Of a stretch of DNA of 13,019 nucleotides, positions 6,671 through 13,019 are shown in pieces (position 1 is the stretch's first letter; the number at the start of each line of letters is the position of its first letter). This DNA comes from CADEED01 sp044871085. Its GTDB lineage: Bacteria; Pseudomonadota; Gammaproteobacteria; Steroidobacterales; Steroidobacteraceae. The translations under genes were made by a program, and so were the position numbers. Location: the NCBI GenBank assembly GCA_044871085.1, contig JBIOZI010000382.1:1-13019 (forward strand). Direction: 5' to 3'. The notes under the pieces are model-generated. The model saw nothing but the letters and a program-made list of their open reading frames with translations. It did no database searches and was not told the origin of the DNA.

Positions 6671-8514
6671 AAATCGCCAAATGGATGTTGTCAGGAACCT
6701 TTCTGCTGCCGTGCGCCGCGCTCGCGGCGTCGATGACGCAGCTCGAATCCGTCACCGATTACACCGTGCGCGCCGACGCCACCTACGTCGAGGACAACTT
6801 CGTGCGCGTGCGCGTGGATGAGCAGACCGGCATCCGCGGCGCCGGCCAGATCCCGCTGGTCTACAGCACTTCGCTGCACACGCTCGAGGTGCTCGAGGCC
6901 TACACCACCACCAAGGACGGCAAGAAGATCGAAGTGACGCCGGACAAGATCATGGAGCAGCAGCTGCCGCAAAGCAGCGGCGCGCCGATGTTCAGCGATC
7001 ACAAGGTGAAGATGGTGATCTTCCCGCAGGTGGAAGTCGGCTCGGTGATCACGCTGCGCTACCGGCGCACGCAGAACAAACCCGATTTTCCCGGCCTGTT
7101 CTCGATCTGGGAGTCGCCGCCGCGTTCGGTCGACCTGCAGAACGCGTCGGTCACACTGACCGCACCCGAGGATCTCGAGCTGCACATCGACACGCGCGAG
7201 GCGGCCGGGGGCCCGGTGGAGAGCCCCGCGCCGGGCCAGCGACGCTGGGCCTGGAAGTTCGCGGACGCCAAGGCCGCCATCGGCGAGCCGCGGCAGGTGA
7301 GCGCGCGTGACCTCGCGCCGTACGTGATGGTCTCCACCTACTCTTCCTACGAGCAGCTGGCCGAGGCACACGCGCAGCGTGCGAAACCCATGGAACAGCC
7401 GTCGGCCGAAGTGCGCAAGCTCGCCGAGGAGATCACGAAGGGCATCAAGGACAAGCGCGCGCAGGCGGCGGCGCTCTACCAGTGGGTGGGCCTCAACGTG
7501 CGCTACGTCGCGATCTTCCTCGAGCTGGGCGGCTACGTGCCGCACACCGCCGAGGAGATCCGCGCCGCCCGCTACGGCGACTGCAAGGACCACGCGACAC
7601 TGCTCAAGGCGCTGTTGAGCGCGAAGGGCATCCGCAGCAGCGTCGCGCTGGTACAGGCCACGGACGGGTTCCTGGTGCCCGAGACGGTGATGCACACCGC
7701 GTTCAACCACATGATCACCTATCTACCGGATTTCGACCTGTTCGTGGATTCGACGCCCGGCATACTCCCCTTCGGCGTGCTGGCGCCGAGCGAGGGCGGC
7801 AAGCGCGCGCTGGTGGTCGACCTGGGCAAGGGCAAGCCGGGCTTTCTCACGCTGCCGCTGCCGAAGCCGCAGAGCGACTGGGTGGTGAACCGCAGCGAGC
7901 TCACCGTGGCCGAGGACGGCACCGTCACCGGTGCGCTGAACGGCGAATCCGCCGGCATCTACCAGGGCGGCGACCGGCAGATGATGCATGCCATCCCGAA
8001 GGACCAGCTGCCGAGGCTCGCCGAGCGCATGCTGGGTGGCGCGGGCACACAGACCATCGCGGTGGGTGACCCGCTCGACTTCTCGAAACCATTCTCGTAC
8101 GGCAGCACGGTGAAACTGCCCACCTACCTCAAGATTCCGGGACCTGGAGCCATCTCGCTGCCGGCCGGCCTGAGCCGGATGAACGGCACGATGGCGCAGT
8201 TCGTCGCCTTCGCGGCATTGCAGAAACGGGAGGTACCGTTCGGCTGTCCCACGCCCGGCCGGCGCACTGAGGTGGTGAAGCTCAAGATTCCGGCGAATCT
8301 CAAGATCACGGCGCTGCCGAAGGACGTGAAGGTCGCCAACAAGTTCGGCAGCTACGAGTCGAGCCACGCGCACGAGGGCGACACCTTGACCACGACGCGC
8401 ACGCTCACGCTCGAGTATCCGGGCCCCGTGTGCACCGTCGAGGACTACGCCGACCTGAAAACGATGTCGACCCAGATCGCCCAGGACCTGCGTTCACCGA
8501 TTACGTACGAATAG
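6667..8514 (+). CDS. DUF3857 and transglutaminase-like domain protein, exported
   Basis: This 615-residue exported protein has a signal peptide (residues 1-21, A-L-A before ASMTQ). An N-terminal DUF3857 domain spans about 35-215 (DYTVRADATYVED onward, with GSVITLRYRRTQNKP). A transglutaminase-like papain-fold core spans about 255-365, with the full Cys-His-Asp triad: Cys306 in YGDCKDHATLL, His348 in FNHMITY and Asp361 in LFVDSTPG. About 250 residues of beta-rich C-terminal region follow. DUF3857 proteins commonly have this architecture, and their substrate is unknown to me; the triad fits a peptide cleavage, amide-transfer or crosslinking activity in the periplasm. Start ATG 6667 is set by the overlap with the permease stop, the strong AGGAG site and the signal peptide; the frame is open 414 codons further upstream but that is a shadow of the permease. 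It is last in the GntR-ABC operon, so probably acts on the envelope process that the exporter serves. Confidence 0.92.
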   Translation: MKIAKWMLSGTFLLPCAALAASMTQLESVTDYTVRADATYVEDNFVRVRVDEQTGIRGAGQIPLVYSTSLHTLEVLEAYTTTKDGKKIEVTPDKIMEQQLPQSSGAPMFSDHKVKMVIFPQVEVGSVITLRYRRTQNKPDFPGLFSIWESPPRSVDLQNASVTLTAPEDLELHIDTREAAGGPVESPAPGQRRWAWKFADAKAAIGEPRQVSARDLAPYVMVSTYSSYEQLAEAHAQRAKPMEQPSAEVRKLAEEITKGIKDKRAQAAALYQWVGLNVRYVAIFLELGGYVPHTAEEIRAARYGDCKDHATLLKALLSAKGIRSSVALVQATDGFLVPETVMHTAFNHMITYLPDFDLFVDSTPGILPFGVLAPSEGGKRALVVDLGKGKPGFLTLPLPKPQSDWVVNRSELTVAEDGTVTGALNGESAGIYQGGDRQMMHAIPKDQLPRLAERMLGGAGTQTIAVGDPLDFSKPFSYGSTVKLPTYLKIPGPGAISLPAGLSRMNGTMAQFVAFAALQKREVPFGCPTPGRRTEVVKLKIPANLKITALPKDVKVANKFGSYESSHAHEGDTLTTTRTLTLEYPGPVCTVEDYADLKTMSTQIAQDLRSPITYE

Positions 8515-8525
8515 CGCACTCCACC

Positions 8526-8586
8526 TTGAACGCGCGGGCCGCCAGCCCCAACCCTCCCCCGGGTCGGCCCAGGTCCGCGCGTTCAA
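8526..8586. terminator. Long stem-loop between convergent genes, probable bidirectional terminator or mRNA end
   Basis: TTGAACGCGCGG at 8526-8537 and CCGCGCGTTCAA at 8575-8586 are perfect 12-base reverse complements. The stem extends by a G-U and two G-C pairs inward (8538-8540 with 8572-8574), leaving a C-rich loop of about 31 bases. It lies 11 bases after the DUF3857 stop and 7 bases beyond the stop of the convergent GH105 gene. No T-run follows on either strand, so it is not a textbook intrinsic terminator; it may stabilise both 3' ends or work with Rho. Confidence 0.6.
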
Positions 8587-8593
8587 CCCTGCG

Positions 8594-10021
8594 TCATTCG
8601 AGCGACTTGCCGAAGTGCATTCCACCGTCGTGGATGCCGATGTCCGGCCGCTTGCGCAGCTCGATCATCTCCGCGCCCGCGAGCAGCACCGGCCCGTAGC
8701 CGTGCGCCGCCAGCAGATGCGTGGGGCGGTACATGTAGAACATGGGCTCCCAGCCCACTCCCGTGCCCACGCAGACGTTCTCCACCTGCCCTTTCTGGTT
8801 CACCTTGCCCGCGACGGCATTCCAGCCGATGGCGATGCCGGGGCCGAAGGCCTTCGCGTCCAGCCAGCCGCGATTGATGCCGCGCGCGATGGCAAACACG
8901 TACATCGCGCTGGCGGAGGTCTCTTCATACGACTCGCGCCGATCCAGCAGCTGGTGCCAGAGGCCAGCATGACCCTGGTTGGCCATGAGCCCGGTCGCGT
9001 GGTCCTTGAAGAGCGCCAACAACTTTGCGCGCGCGGGATGCTTCTGCGGCAGCACGTCGAGCAGCTCGGCCATGGCCATGATGGCCCAGCCGTTGGCACG
9101 CGCCCAATGGAACGCGGGATGCGGGTCCATCTCCTGCGTCCAGGCATGCATGAAGAGCTTCTTCTCCTTCACGAACATGCGCTCCGCGAACTGCAGGATC
9201 TGCTTAGCCGCATCGTCGTAGTACTTGTCGTCGCCCGTGAGCTTTCCGGCCTGCGCCAGGCACGGCACGCTCATGTACAGGTCGTCGAGCCACAGCGTGT
9301 TCGGCAACGGCCGGTTGCGCGCCAGCGTGCCGTCCTCGAAGCGGAACTGCCGGTTCGCCACCCAGTCGAGCCAGTTGTCGATCCACGGGCGCAATTTCTT
9401 CGCGCCGAGCCCCGCGCGTTCCGCCTTGATCAGCGCGGCGCACATGGCGCCGGAGTCGTCGAGCCGGCCGGGCAGCAGGATGCCGCGCAGCCAGATGCCG
9501 TGCGCCGGGCGCGGGTAGTTAGCATGGGTGGTGCCCGGCTTCAGGCTGGCCCGGGCATGCGCCGCAACCGTGGCGATGGCCGTCACGCGCTCGTCGGTGT
9601 ACTGGTTGAAGCGCGCGTCGCCGGTGATCTGCGACAGCAGCATCATGCCGGCGTAGGTGACGCCCCACTCGTAGGTATTGATCTGCAGGTCGGTGCGCGC
9701 CAGCGCCACGTTCGAGGGCAGCCTGGTGAGGTCCGCGACCGGCGCGCCCGTATCCCCGTCGATCACGCGCACCGGCGCCGCCGTGACGGCGTAGGCGTGT
9801 ATACGATCCACCACGGCGCGGATCTGCTCCACCGTGGCGAGCTCGTAGGGCGTCGGGTACGGCACCTGCAGTCGTCCGGAGTAGACGCCCGGGTCCTGCT
9901 GCGGACTCGCGGTGTTCTGGATGGGCGTGGTCTGCGCGCCCGCGTAACTGGCAAGAAATGCGGCCGCGGCGAGCGTGCACACCCGTTCAGCAGCGCGTGG
10001 CAGCCATCCATGTCTGGTCAT
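8594..10021 (-). CDS. GH105 (GH88/105) unsaturated glycosyl hydrolase, exported
   Basis: This 475-residue enzyme probably hydrolyses unsaturated uronyl (rhamnogalacturonyl) residues left by polysaccharide lyases during pectin breakdown. Seen motifs match the (alpha/alpha)6-barrel family: LWLDDLYMSVPCLAQAGKLT with the Asp246-Asp247 pair in the region where the catalytic Asp is expected, then FHWARANGWAIMAMAELLD, GLWHQLLDRRESYEETSASA, and a C-terminal RPTHLLAAHGYGPVLLAGAE. The first 29 residues from ATG 10021 form a signal peptide (MTRHGWLPRAAERVCTLAAA, ending in AGA). An upstream frame extension to 10087 would place 22 polar residues before it, so the internal ATG is preferred. The gene is monocistronic on the minus strand and convergent with the ABC operon. 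No lyase or transporter for the sugar is visible in this window. Confidence 0.9.
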   Translation of the reverse strand: MTRHGWLPRAAERVCTLAAAAFLASYAGAQTTPIQNTASPQQDPGVYSGRLQVPYPTPYELATVEQIRAVVDRIHAYAVTAAPVRVIDGDTGAPVADLTRLPSNVALARTDLQINTYEWGVTYAGMMLLSQITGDARFNQYTDERVTAIATVAAHARASLKPGTTHANYPRPAHGIWLRGILLPGRLDDSGAMCAALIKAERAGLGAKKLRPWIDNWLDWVANRQFRFEDGTLARNRPLPNTLWLDDLYMSVPCLAQAGKLTGDDKYYDDAAKQILQFAERMFVKEKKLFMHAWTQEMDPHPAFHWARANGWAIMAMAELLDVLPQKHPARAKLLALFKDHATGLMANQGHAGLWHQLLDRRESYEETSASAMYVFAIARGINRGWLDAKAFGPGIAIGWNAVAGKVNQKGQVENVCVGTGVGWEPMFYMYRPTHLLAAHGYGPVLLAGAEMIELRKRPDIGIHDGGMHFGKSLE

Positions 10022-10128
10022 GTCGTTGTTCCAAGGATTTCGAGGGTTGCCGCGCCCTGGTCGCCCGGAACAATAGCCGGACGCCACCGCGTTGCAAAGT
10101 GCGGCGGCGCCCGGGTGCGGAATCCGCC

Positions 10129-10830
10129 CTAGGGCTGTTCCGCCTTGTCGGAGCGGCAGGCGCTCTGGAGCATCCCCTTGCGGCAGGGCATGTCGAAGGT
10201 GCCCTCGATGTGCACCGGGCGGTCGTTCATGAGGATCTCGTTGCCGTCGATGACGAAGGACCCGGCGGCCCCTTCCGCGTCGAAGCGCGTGAGCGTGAGC
10301 GTGCCGCTCTTCGCCGCGAACATCCCCTCGCCGAACAAGCCCACGCCGACGATGAACTCGCCCGGCTTGTTCTTGTTAGGGCTGGCCTTGGGCGCGATCT
10401 GGTATTTTCCCGGCGCCAGCGGAATGTCGGCAACCGTCGAGTCGAACGCCGTGATGGTGATGGCGATTCTCGGCTTGACGTCGTCGCCGCTGGAGCAGCC
10501 CAGGTCGAGCGGAATCGCGGTGCCCATCTCGTTCGCGGATTTGTGCTCCTGCTCGTCGGCCCAGTGCACCGAACGCACGCCGCTCGGATTCTCGCCCGCG
10601 GTCTGTATGTGCGCCGGGTTCCACTTGGTATCCCATTCGTGCGCTTCGGGCAGGGTCATCCTGATCTTGCAGGCGTCGAGCAATGCCGGCGCGGGCGCGG
10701 CGTCGGTGCCGCCCGAGTCGGCGGCGGGCTCGTCGGCCGCAGCGCCGGAATCGGGGTTCTCCGGCTTCTGGCCGCAGGCGGCGAGTGCGGCGCAGGCAAA
10801 CAAGATGGCGAAACGGGTGGTATGGGGCAT
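10129..10830 (-). CDS. Lipoprotein of unknown function
   Basis: This 233-residue protein has a type II signal peptide: MPHTTRFAILFACAALAAC, with lipobox L16-A-A-C19. Gly follows the Cys, so sorting to the outer membrane is expected. An acidic, Ala/Pro-rich linker (about residues 22-48) leads to a strand-rich body containing ITITAFDSTVADIPLAPGKY and GTLTLTRFDAEGAAGSFVID. Four cysteines remain after processing (54, 112, 216, 225), enough for two disulfides. I do not recognise the family. ATG 10830 is chosen because it gives the lipobox and has GAGG at 10837-10840 on this strand; the frame is open 15 codons further upstream without a better site. It is flanked by 107 bases before the GH105 start and 105 bases after the COG3910-type gene, so it is probably its own unit. 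Confidence 0.8.
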   Translation of the reverse strand: MPHTTRFAILFACAALAACGQKPENPDSGAAADEPAADSGGTDAAPAPALLDACKIRMTLPEAHEWDTKWNPAHIQTAGENPSGVRSVHWADEQEHKSANEMGTAIPLDLGCSSGDDVKPRIAITITAFDSTVADIPLAPGKYQIAPKASPNKNKPGEFIVGVGLFGEGMFAAKSGTLTLTRFDAEGAAGSFVIDGNEILMNDRPVHIEGTFDMPCRKGMLQSACRSDKAEQP

Positions 10831-10935
10831 TCGAGACCTCGTGTTGGACCGCGCTCCCTCGGCGCGGCGGAGCATGTTCGCATCCGGCGGCCGGCGCCAC
10901 CAATGTCGGTGCGCGGCGACGTTAGTTAGTAGAAA

Positions 10936-11691
10936 TCAGGCGAGGAGCCTCGCCACCTGGCCGCGCGGATCGGACAGGAACCGCTTCGCGACCAGGTAGT
11001 GGTCGGTGTCCTCGAGCTCGACCCGATCGAGGCCGTTCGTCCCGATCTGCAGGATCCAGGCCTCCGGATAGGCCATGAGAATCGGAGAATGCGTGGCGAT
11101 CACGAACTGCGATCTGGCCTTCACCAGCTCGTGCATGCGCACCAGCATCGCGAGCTGGCGGGTCGGTGACAGCGCGGCTTCCGGCTCGTCGAGCACATAG
11201 AAGCCTTCGCCGCCGAACCGCTCGTTCATCAACGCGAAAAACGACTCGCCGTGCGACTGCTCGTGCAGTGACCGCCCACCGTACGAATCGATGATCGGCG
11301 GACCGGGCGCCGGCTCGGCATCCAGCGCCTCGATTTCGGTTGCGACATTGAAAAAGCTCTCCGCGCGCAGGAAGAAGCCATCCCGCGCCCGGCGCACACC
11401 TTTCACGAGCGTCAGGCATTCGTGCAGCGGCGAATGCGAGCGCCGGGTGTGAAACCGGAAATTCCTGGTGCCGCCTTCCGCGTTGAAGCCCGCCGCCACG
11501 GCGATCGCCTCGAGCAGGGTCGACTTGCCGCTGCCGTTCTCGCCGACGATGAACGTGACGCGCGGATGCAGCTCGAGCGAATCCAGATGCCGGATCGCCG
11601 CCAGCGAGAACGGATAGAAATCGAACGACGGGACTTTTGCCCGCTTGAGCTTGAGCGCGAGCACGTAGTGTTCGGCGTCGATGCTGCGCAC
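10936..11691 (-). CDS. AAA family ATPase, COG3910-type predicted ATPase
   Basis: This 251-residue P-loop ATPase has an ABC/SMC-like core without membrane or DNA-binding segments. Walker A is GENGSGKST at residues 50-58, preceded by HPRVTFIV. An ABC-like signature stretch SYGGRSLHEQSHGES lies about residues 138-153. Walker B is FYVLDEPEAAL with Asp168 and Glu169, and the switch His is in IATHSPILMAYP. The length and motifs match the short stand-alone COG3910 family, whose role is unknown to me. The start is not an ATG: GTG at 11691 lies 2 bases after the apbE stop, so translation is probably coupled to apbE. The frame runs open further upstream within apbE, which is why a longer fused protein could be wrongly predicted. 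Confidence 0.88.
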   Translation of the reverse strand: MRSIDAEHYVLALKLKRAKVPSFDFYPFSLAAIRHLDSLELHPRVTFIVGENGSGKSTLLEAIAVAAGFNAEGGTRNFRFHTRRSHSPLHECLTLVKGVRRARDGFFLRAESFFNVATEIEALDAEPAPGPPIIDSYGGRSLHEQSHGESFFALMNERFGGEGFYVLDEPEAALSPTRQLAMLVRMHELVKARSQFVIATHSPILMAYPEAWILQIGTNGLDRVELEDTDHYLVAKRFLSDPRGQVARLLA

Positions 11692-11693
11692 GG

Positions 11694-12707
11694 CTATTCC
11701 GGCGGAGCCAGGCCCTTGGAGTAATACACCTTGCCGTCGGGCGTGACGGCCACGGCATCCACGTCGGGCAGCGTGTTGACGAACGCGATGCCCTCCTCGG
11801 CGCCCATGATGAACACGCTCTTGGTCAGCGCGTCGGTGCGCGTGGCGGTGCCACTGATGATGGTGACGCTGCGCACCTTGCGCGCGGAGTCGCCGGTCTT
11901 CGGATCGATGATGTGGTGGAACCGCTTGCCGTCCTCGTCGAAATAGCGCTCGTAGTCGCCCGAGGTCGAGAACGCGGTGTCGGTGAGCGGCAGCTTGAGG
12001 AAGGTCTTGCCCTCGTGATCGGGGTCGCGCACGCCCACCACCCACGGCCTCCCGAAGCGATCGCCGATGATGCGCGTGTCGCCGCCGGCGTTGACCATGG
12101 CGCGCGTGATGCCCTGCTCCTGCAGGATCTCGATGCCCTTGTCGACCGAGTAGCCCTTGGCGATGCCGCCGAGATCGATGCGCATGCCGGGCCGCTGGAA
12201 GAACACCGTGAGCCGCTTCGGGTCGAGCGTCATGTGGCGCCAGTTGATGCCCGGCAACGCCGCGTCGATGGCCTTCTGGTCCGGGTGCACGCCTTTCTTG
12301 AAGTCGTATAGATAGCCCACGCTGGCGTAGGTGATGTCGAACGCGCCGTGCGTGAGCTCGGAGTACTTCACCGACTCCTGCAGGAGCCGGAACAGCTCCG
12401 CGCTGATCTTCACGGGATGCGTGGATGCCTCGCGGTTCACCAGCGAGATCTCCGTGTCCTCTTTCCACGTGCTCATGAGGCGGTCGATGCGGTGCATGTC
12501 GGCAAACACCGACGCTATCGCGGCCTCGCCCCTGGCCCGGTCCTCACTCCACAGCTCCACGGCGCAGCGCGTACCCATGATGGACTGCGACTGCGTGATC
12601 CATTCCGCCTGCGCCGCGGGGCTCAGGAAGACAGCGGCAAACAAGAGGCGGAACCCGCTTGCGCGCAGGAGGTCGAATCGGAATGCTCGCTCGTGCATGG
12701 CCGCCAT
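11694..12707 (-). CDS. apbE: FAD:protein FMN transferase (ApbE), exported
   Basis: This 337-residue enzyme uses FAD to attach FMN to a Ser/Thr of target proteins in the periplasm, with Mg2+. Its signal peptide ends A-Q-A at residue 34 and no lipobox Cys is present, unlike many ApbE lipoproteins. Family motifs are intact: MGTRCAVELW (from 44), MSTWKEDTEISLVN, DLGGIAKGYSVDK (Asp178), AMVNAGGDTRIIG, FSTSGDYERYF (S247-D251) followed by HHIIDPKTGDSARKV, and TRTDALTKSVFIMG with Asp292 in the metal-binding region. Start ATG 12707 is taken; ATG 12698 is an equally possible in-frame start. The next gene is 2 bases away, the SYLF gene is divergent. Its flavinylation target is not in this window, and the DUF4266-DUF3570 pair often associated with it lies 10 kb away on the other strand. 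Confidence 0.94.
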   Translation of the reverse strand: MAAMHERAFRFDLLRASGFRLLFAAVFLSPAAQAEWITQSQSIMGTRCAVELWSEDRARGEAAIASVFADMHRIDRLMSTWKEDTEISLVNREASTHPVKISAELFRLLQESVKYSELTHGAFDITYASVGYLYDFKKGVHPDQKAIDAALPGINWRHMTLDPKRLTVFFQRPGMRIDLGGIAKGYSVDKGIEILQEQGITRAMVNAGGDTRIIGDRFGRPWVVGVRDPDHEGKTFLKLPLTDTAFSTSGDYERYFDEDGKRFHHIIDPKTGDSARKVRSVTIISGTATRTDALTKSVFIMGAEEGIAFVNTLPDVDAVAVTPDGKVYYSKGLAPPE

Positions 12708-12747
12708 TATGAGCTACGAGTCGCCTTGCGCTAAGCTCTCCCCATCT

Positions 12748-12766
12748 TCCGAACCCTTCTTTCGGA
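12748..12766 (+). repeat. Small hairpin just upstream of the SYLF gene ribosome site
   Basis: TCCGAA at 12748-12753 pairs with TTCGGA at 12761-12766 around a 7-base loop, ending one base before the AAGGA ribosome site at 12768-12772. It would lie in the 5' leader if transcription starts upstream, but a chance stem is possible. Confidence 0.3.
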
Positions 12767-12779
12767 CAAGGACAACACG

Positions 12780-13019
12780 ATGAAAAAACTTCTCCTCGCA
12801 CTGGCGCTCGTCACCAGCGCCGCCGGCACCACGCCCGCGCTCGCGAGCGCGCGCGAAGAGGCCCGTCTCATCGAAGCCTCGGGCGTGCTCGAAGAGCTGC
12901 GCACGATCCGCGATCAGAACATTCCCGACCGCCTGCTGGCGCGCGCCTATGGCATCGCCGTCATCCCCAACGTCGTCAAGGTCGCGGCCGTGGTCGGCGG
13001 ACGGCGCGGCAGCGGCGCC
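12780..13019 (+). CDS. SYLF (Ysc84) domain lipid-binding protein, start only
   Basis: The first 80 codons are visible and the gene runs off the window. A signal peptide (MKKLLLALALVTSAAGTTPALA, about 22 residues) is followed by a helix (EEARLIEASGVLEELRTIRD). Then comes IPDRLLARAYGIAVIPNVVKV and VVGGRRGSG, the start of the SYLF domain: an A-x-GIAVIP-x-V-KV-x-x-VVGGRRG pattern I recognise from this family. Eukaryotic relatives bind lipids, and the bacterial exported members are of unknown function. The start ATG has a good AAGGA site 7 bases upstream (12768-12772). It is divergent from apbE with a 72-base gap, so promoters for both should lie there. Confidence 0.88.
   Translation, partial: MKKLLLALALVTSAAGTTPALASAREEARLIEASGVLEELRTIRDQNIPDRLLARAYGIAVIPNVVKVAAVVGGRRGSGA

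Noticed and set aside
5425..8514. A single 1029-codon open frame covering permease and DUF3857 regions
   Set aside because: Only the part from 6667 has a signal peptide, ribosome site and domain matches. The upstream part is Arg/His-rich out-of-frame translation of the permease gene.
8615..10132. A 505-codon plus-strand frame opposite the GH105 gene
   Set aside because: The minus-strand protein has recognisable GH105 motifs throughout; the plus frame has Arg/His-rich composition and no domain.
10936..12468. A 510-codon minus-strand frame fusing into the ATPase
   Set aside because: The portion above 11691 overlaps apbE in another frame and has Arg/His-rich, motif-free composition. The ATPase is full length from GTG 11691.

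Overview
The DNA is very GC-rich and almost fully coding, with Sec signal peptides, a lipobox lipoprotein and a predicted outer-membrane barrel protein. This is a Gram-negative bacterium. The mix of DUF4266/DUF3570/ApbE genes, a YtrA-type GntR regulator, a DUF3857 transglutaminase protein and secreted plant-polysaccharide hydrolases suggests a gammaproteobacterium, perhaps a Steroidobacteraceae or Xanthomonadales relative. That placement is inference. I see no tRNA, rRNA, CRISPR array, transposase or integrase; the region looks chromosomal.

Layout. (1) Bases 1-1661, plus strand: the last nine residues of a Gly/Cys-rich DUF4266 protein, a complete DUF3570 outer-membrane-type protein and a 115-residue unrecognised protein, closely spaced. 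(2) 1837-4039, plus: a secreted GH12 endoglucanase with a C-terminal ricin-B/CBM13 lectin domain, then an anchored protein built of six ~32-residue helical repeats. (3) 4065-8514, plus: a tightly packed operon of YtrA-type GntR repressor, ABC ATPase, multi-spanning permease and periplasmic DUF3857/transglutaminase-like protein. Each junction is a 4-base ATGA/GTGA overlap. A perfect 8-bp inverted repeat just upstream of the repressor is the probable autoregulatory operator. (4) 8526-8586: a long stem-loop between convergent genes. (5) 8594-10021, minus: a GH105-type unsaturated-glycoside hydrolase. (6) 10129-10830, minus: a lipoprotein of unknown function. (7) 10936-12707, minus: apbE (FAD:protein FMN transferase) followed 2 bases later by a COG3910-type AAA ATPase. 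(8) 12780 to the end, plus: the start of a SYLF/Ysc84 protein.

How they fit together. The GH12 and GH105 enzymes point to growth on plant cell-wall polysaccharide. The GntR-ABC-DUF3857 operon resembles envelope-stress exporter operons of the YtrA type but carries a papain-like-fold protein as its last gene. The DUF4266-DUF3570 pair and apbE often belong to one cluster (from memory of the families). Here they are about 10 kb apart on opposite strands, so the locus may have been rearranged or filled with other genes. The best candidates for new biology are the four-gene GntR/ABC/transglutaminase operon, the DUF4266-DUF3570-orphan unit and the repeat protein. None is proven to be a new system by sequence alone.
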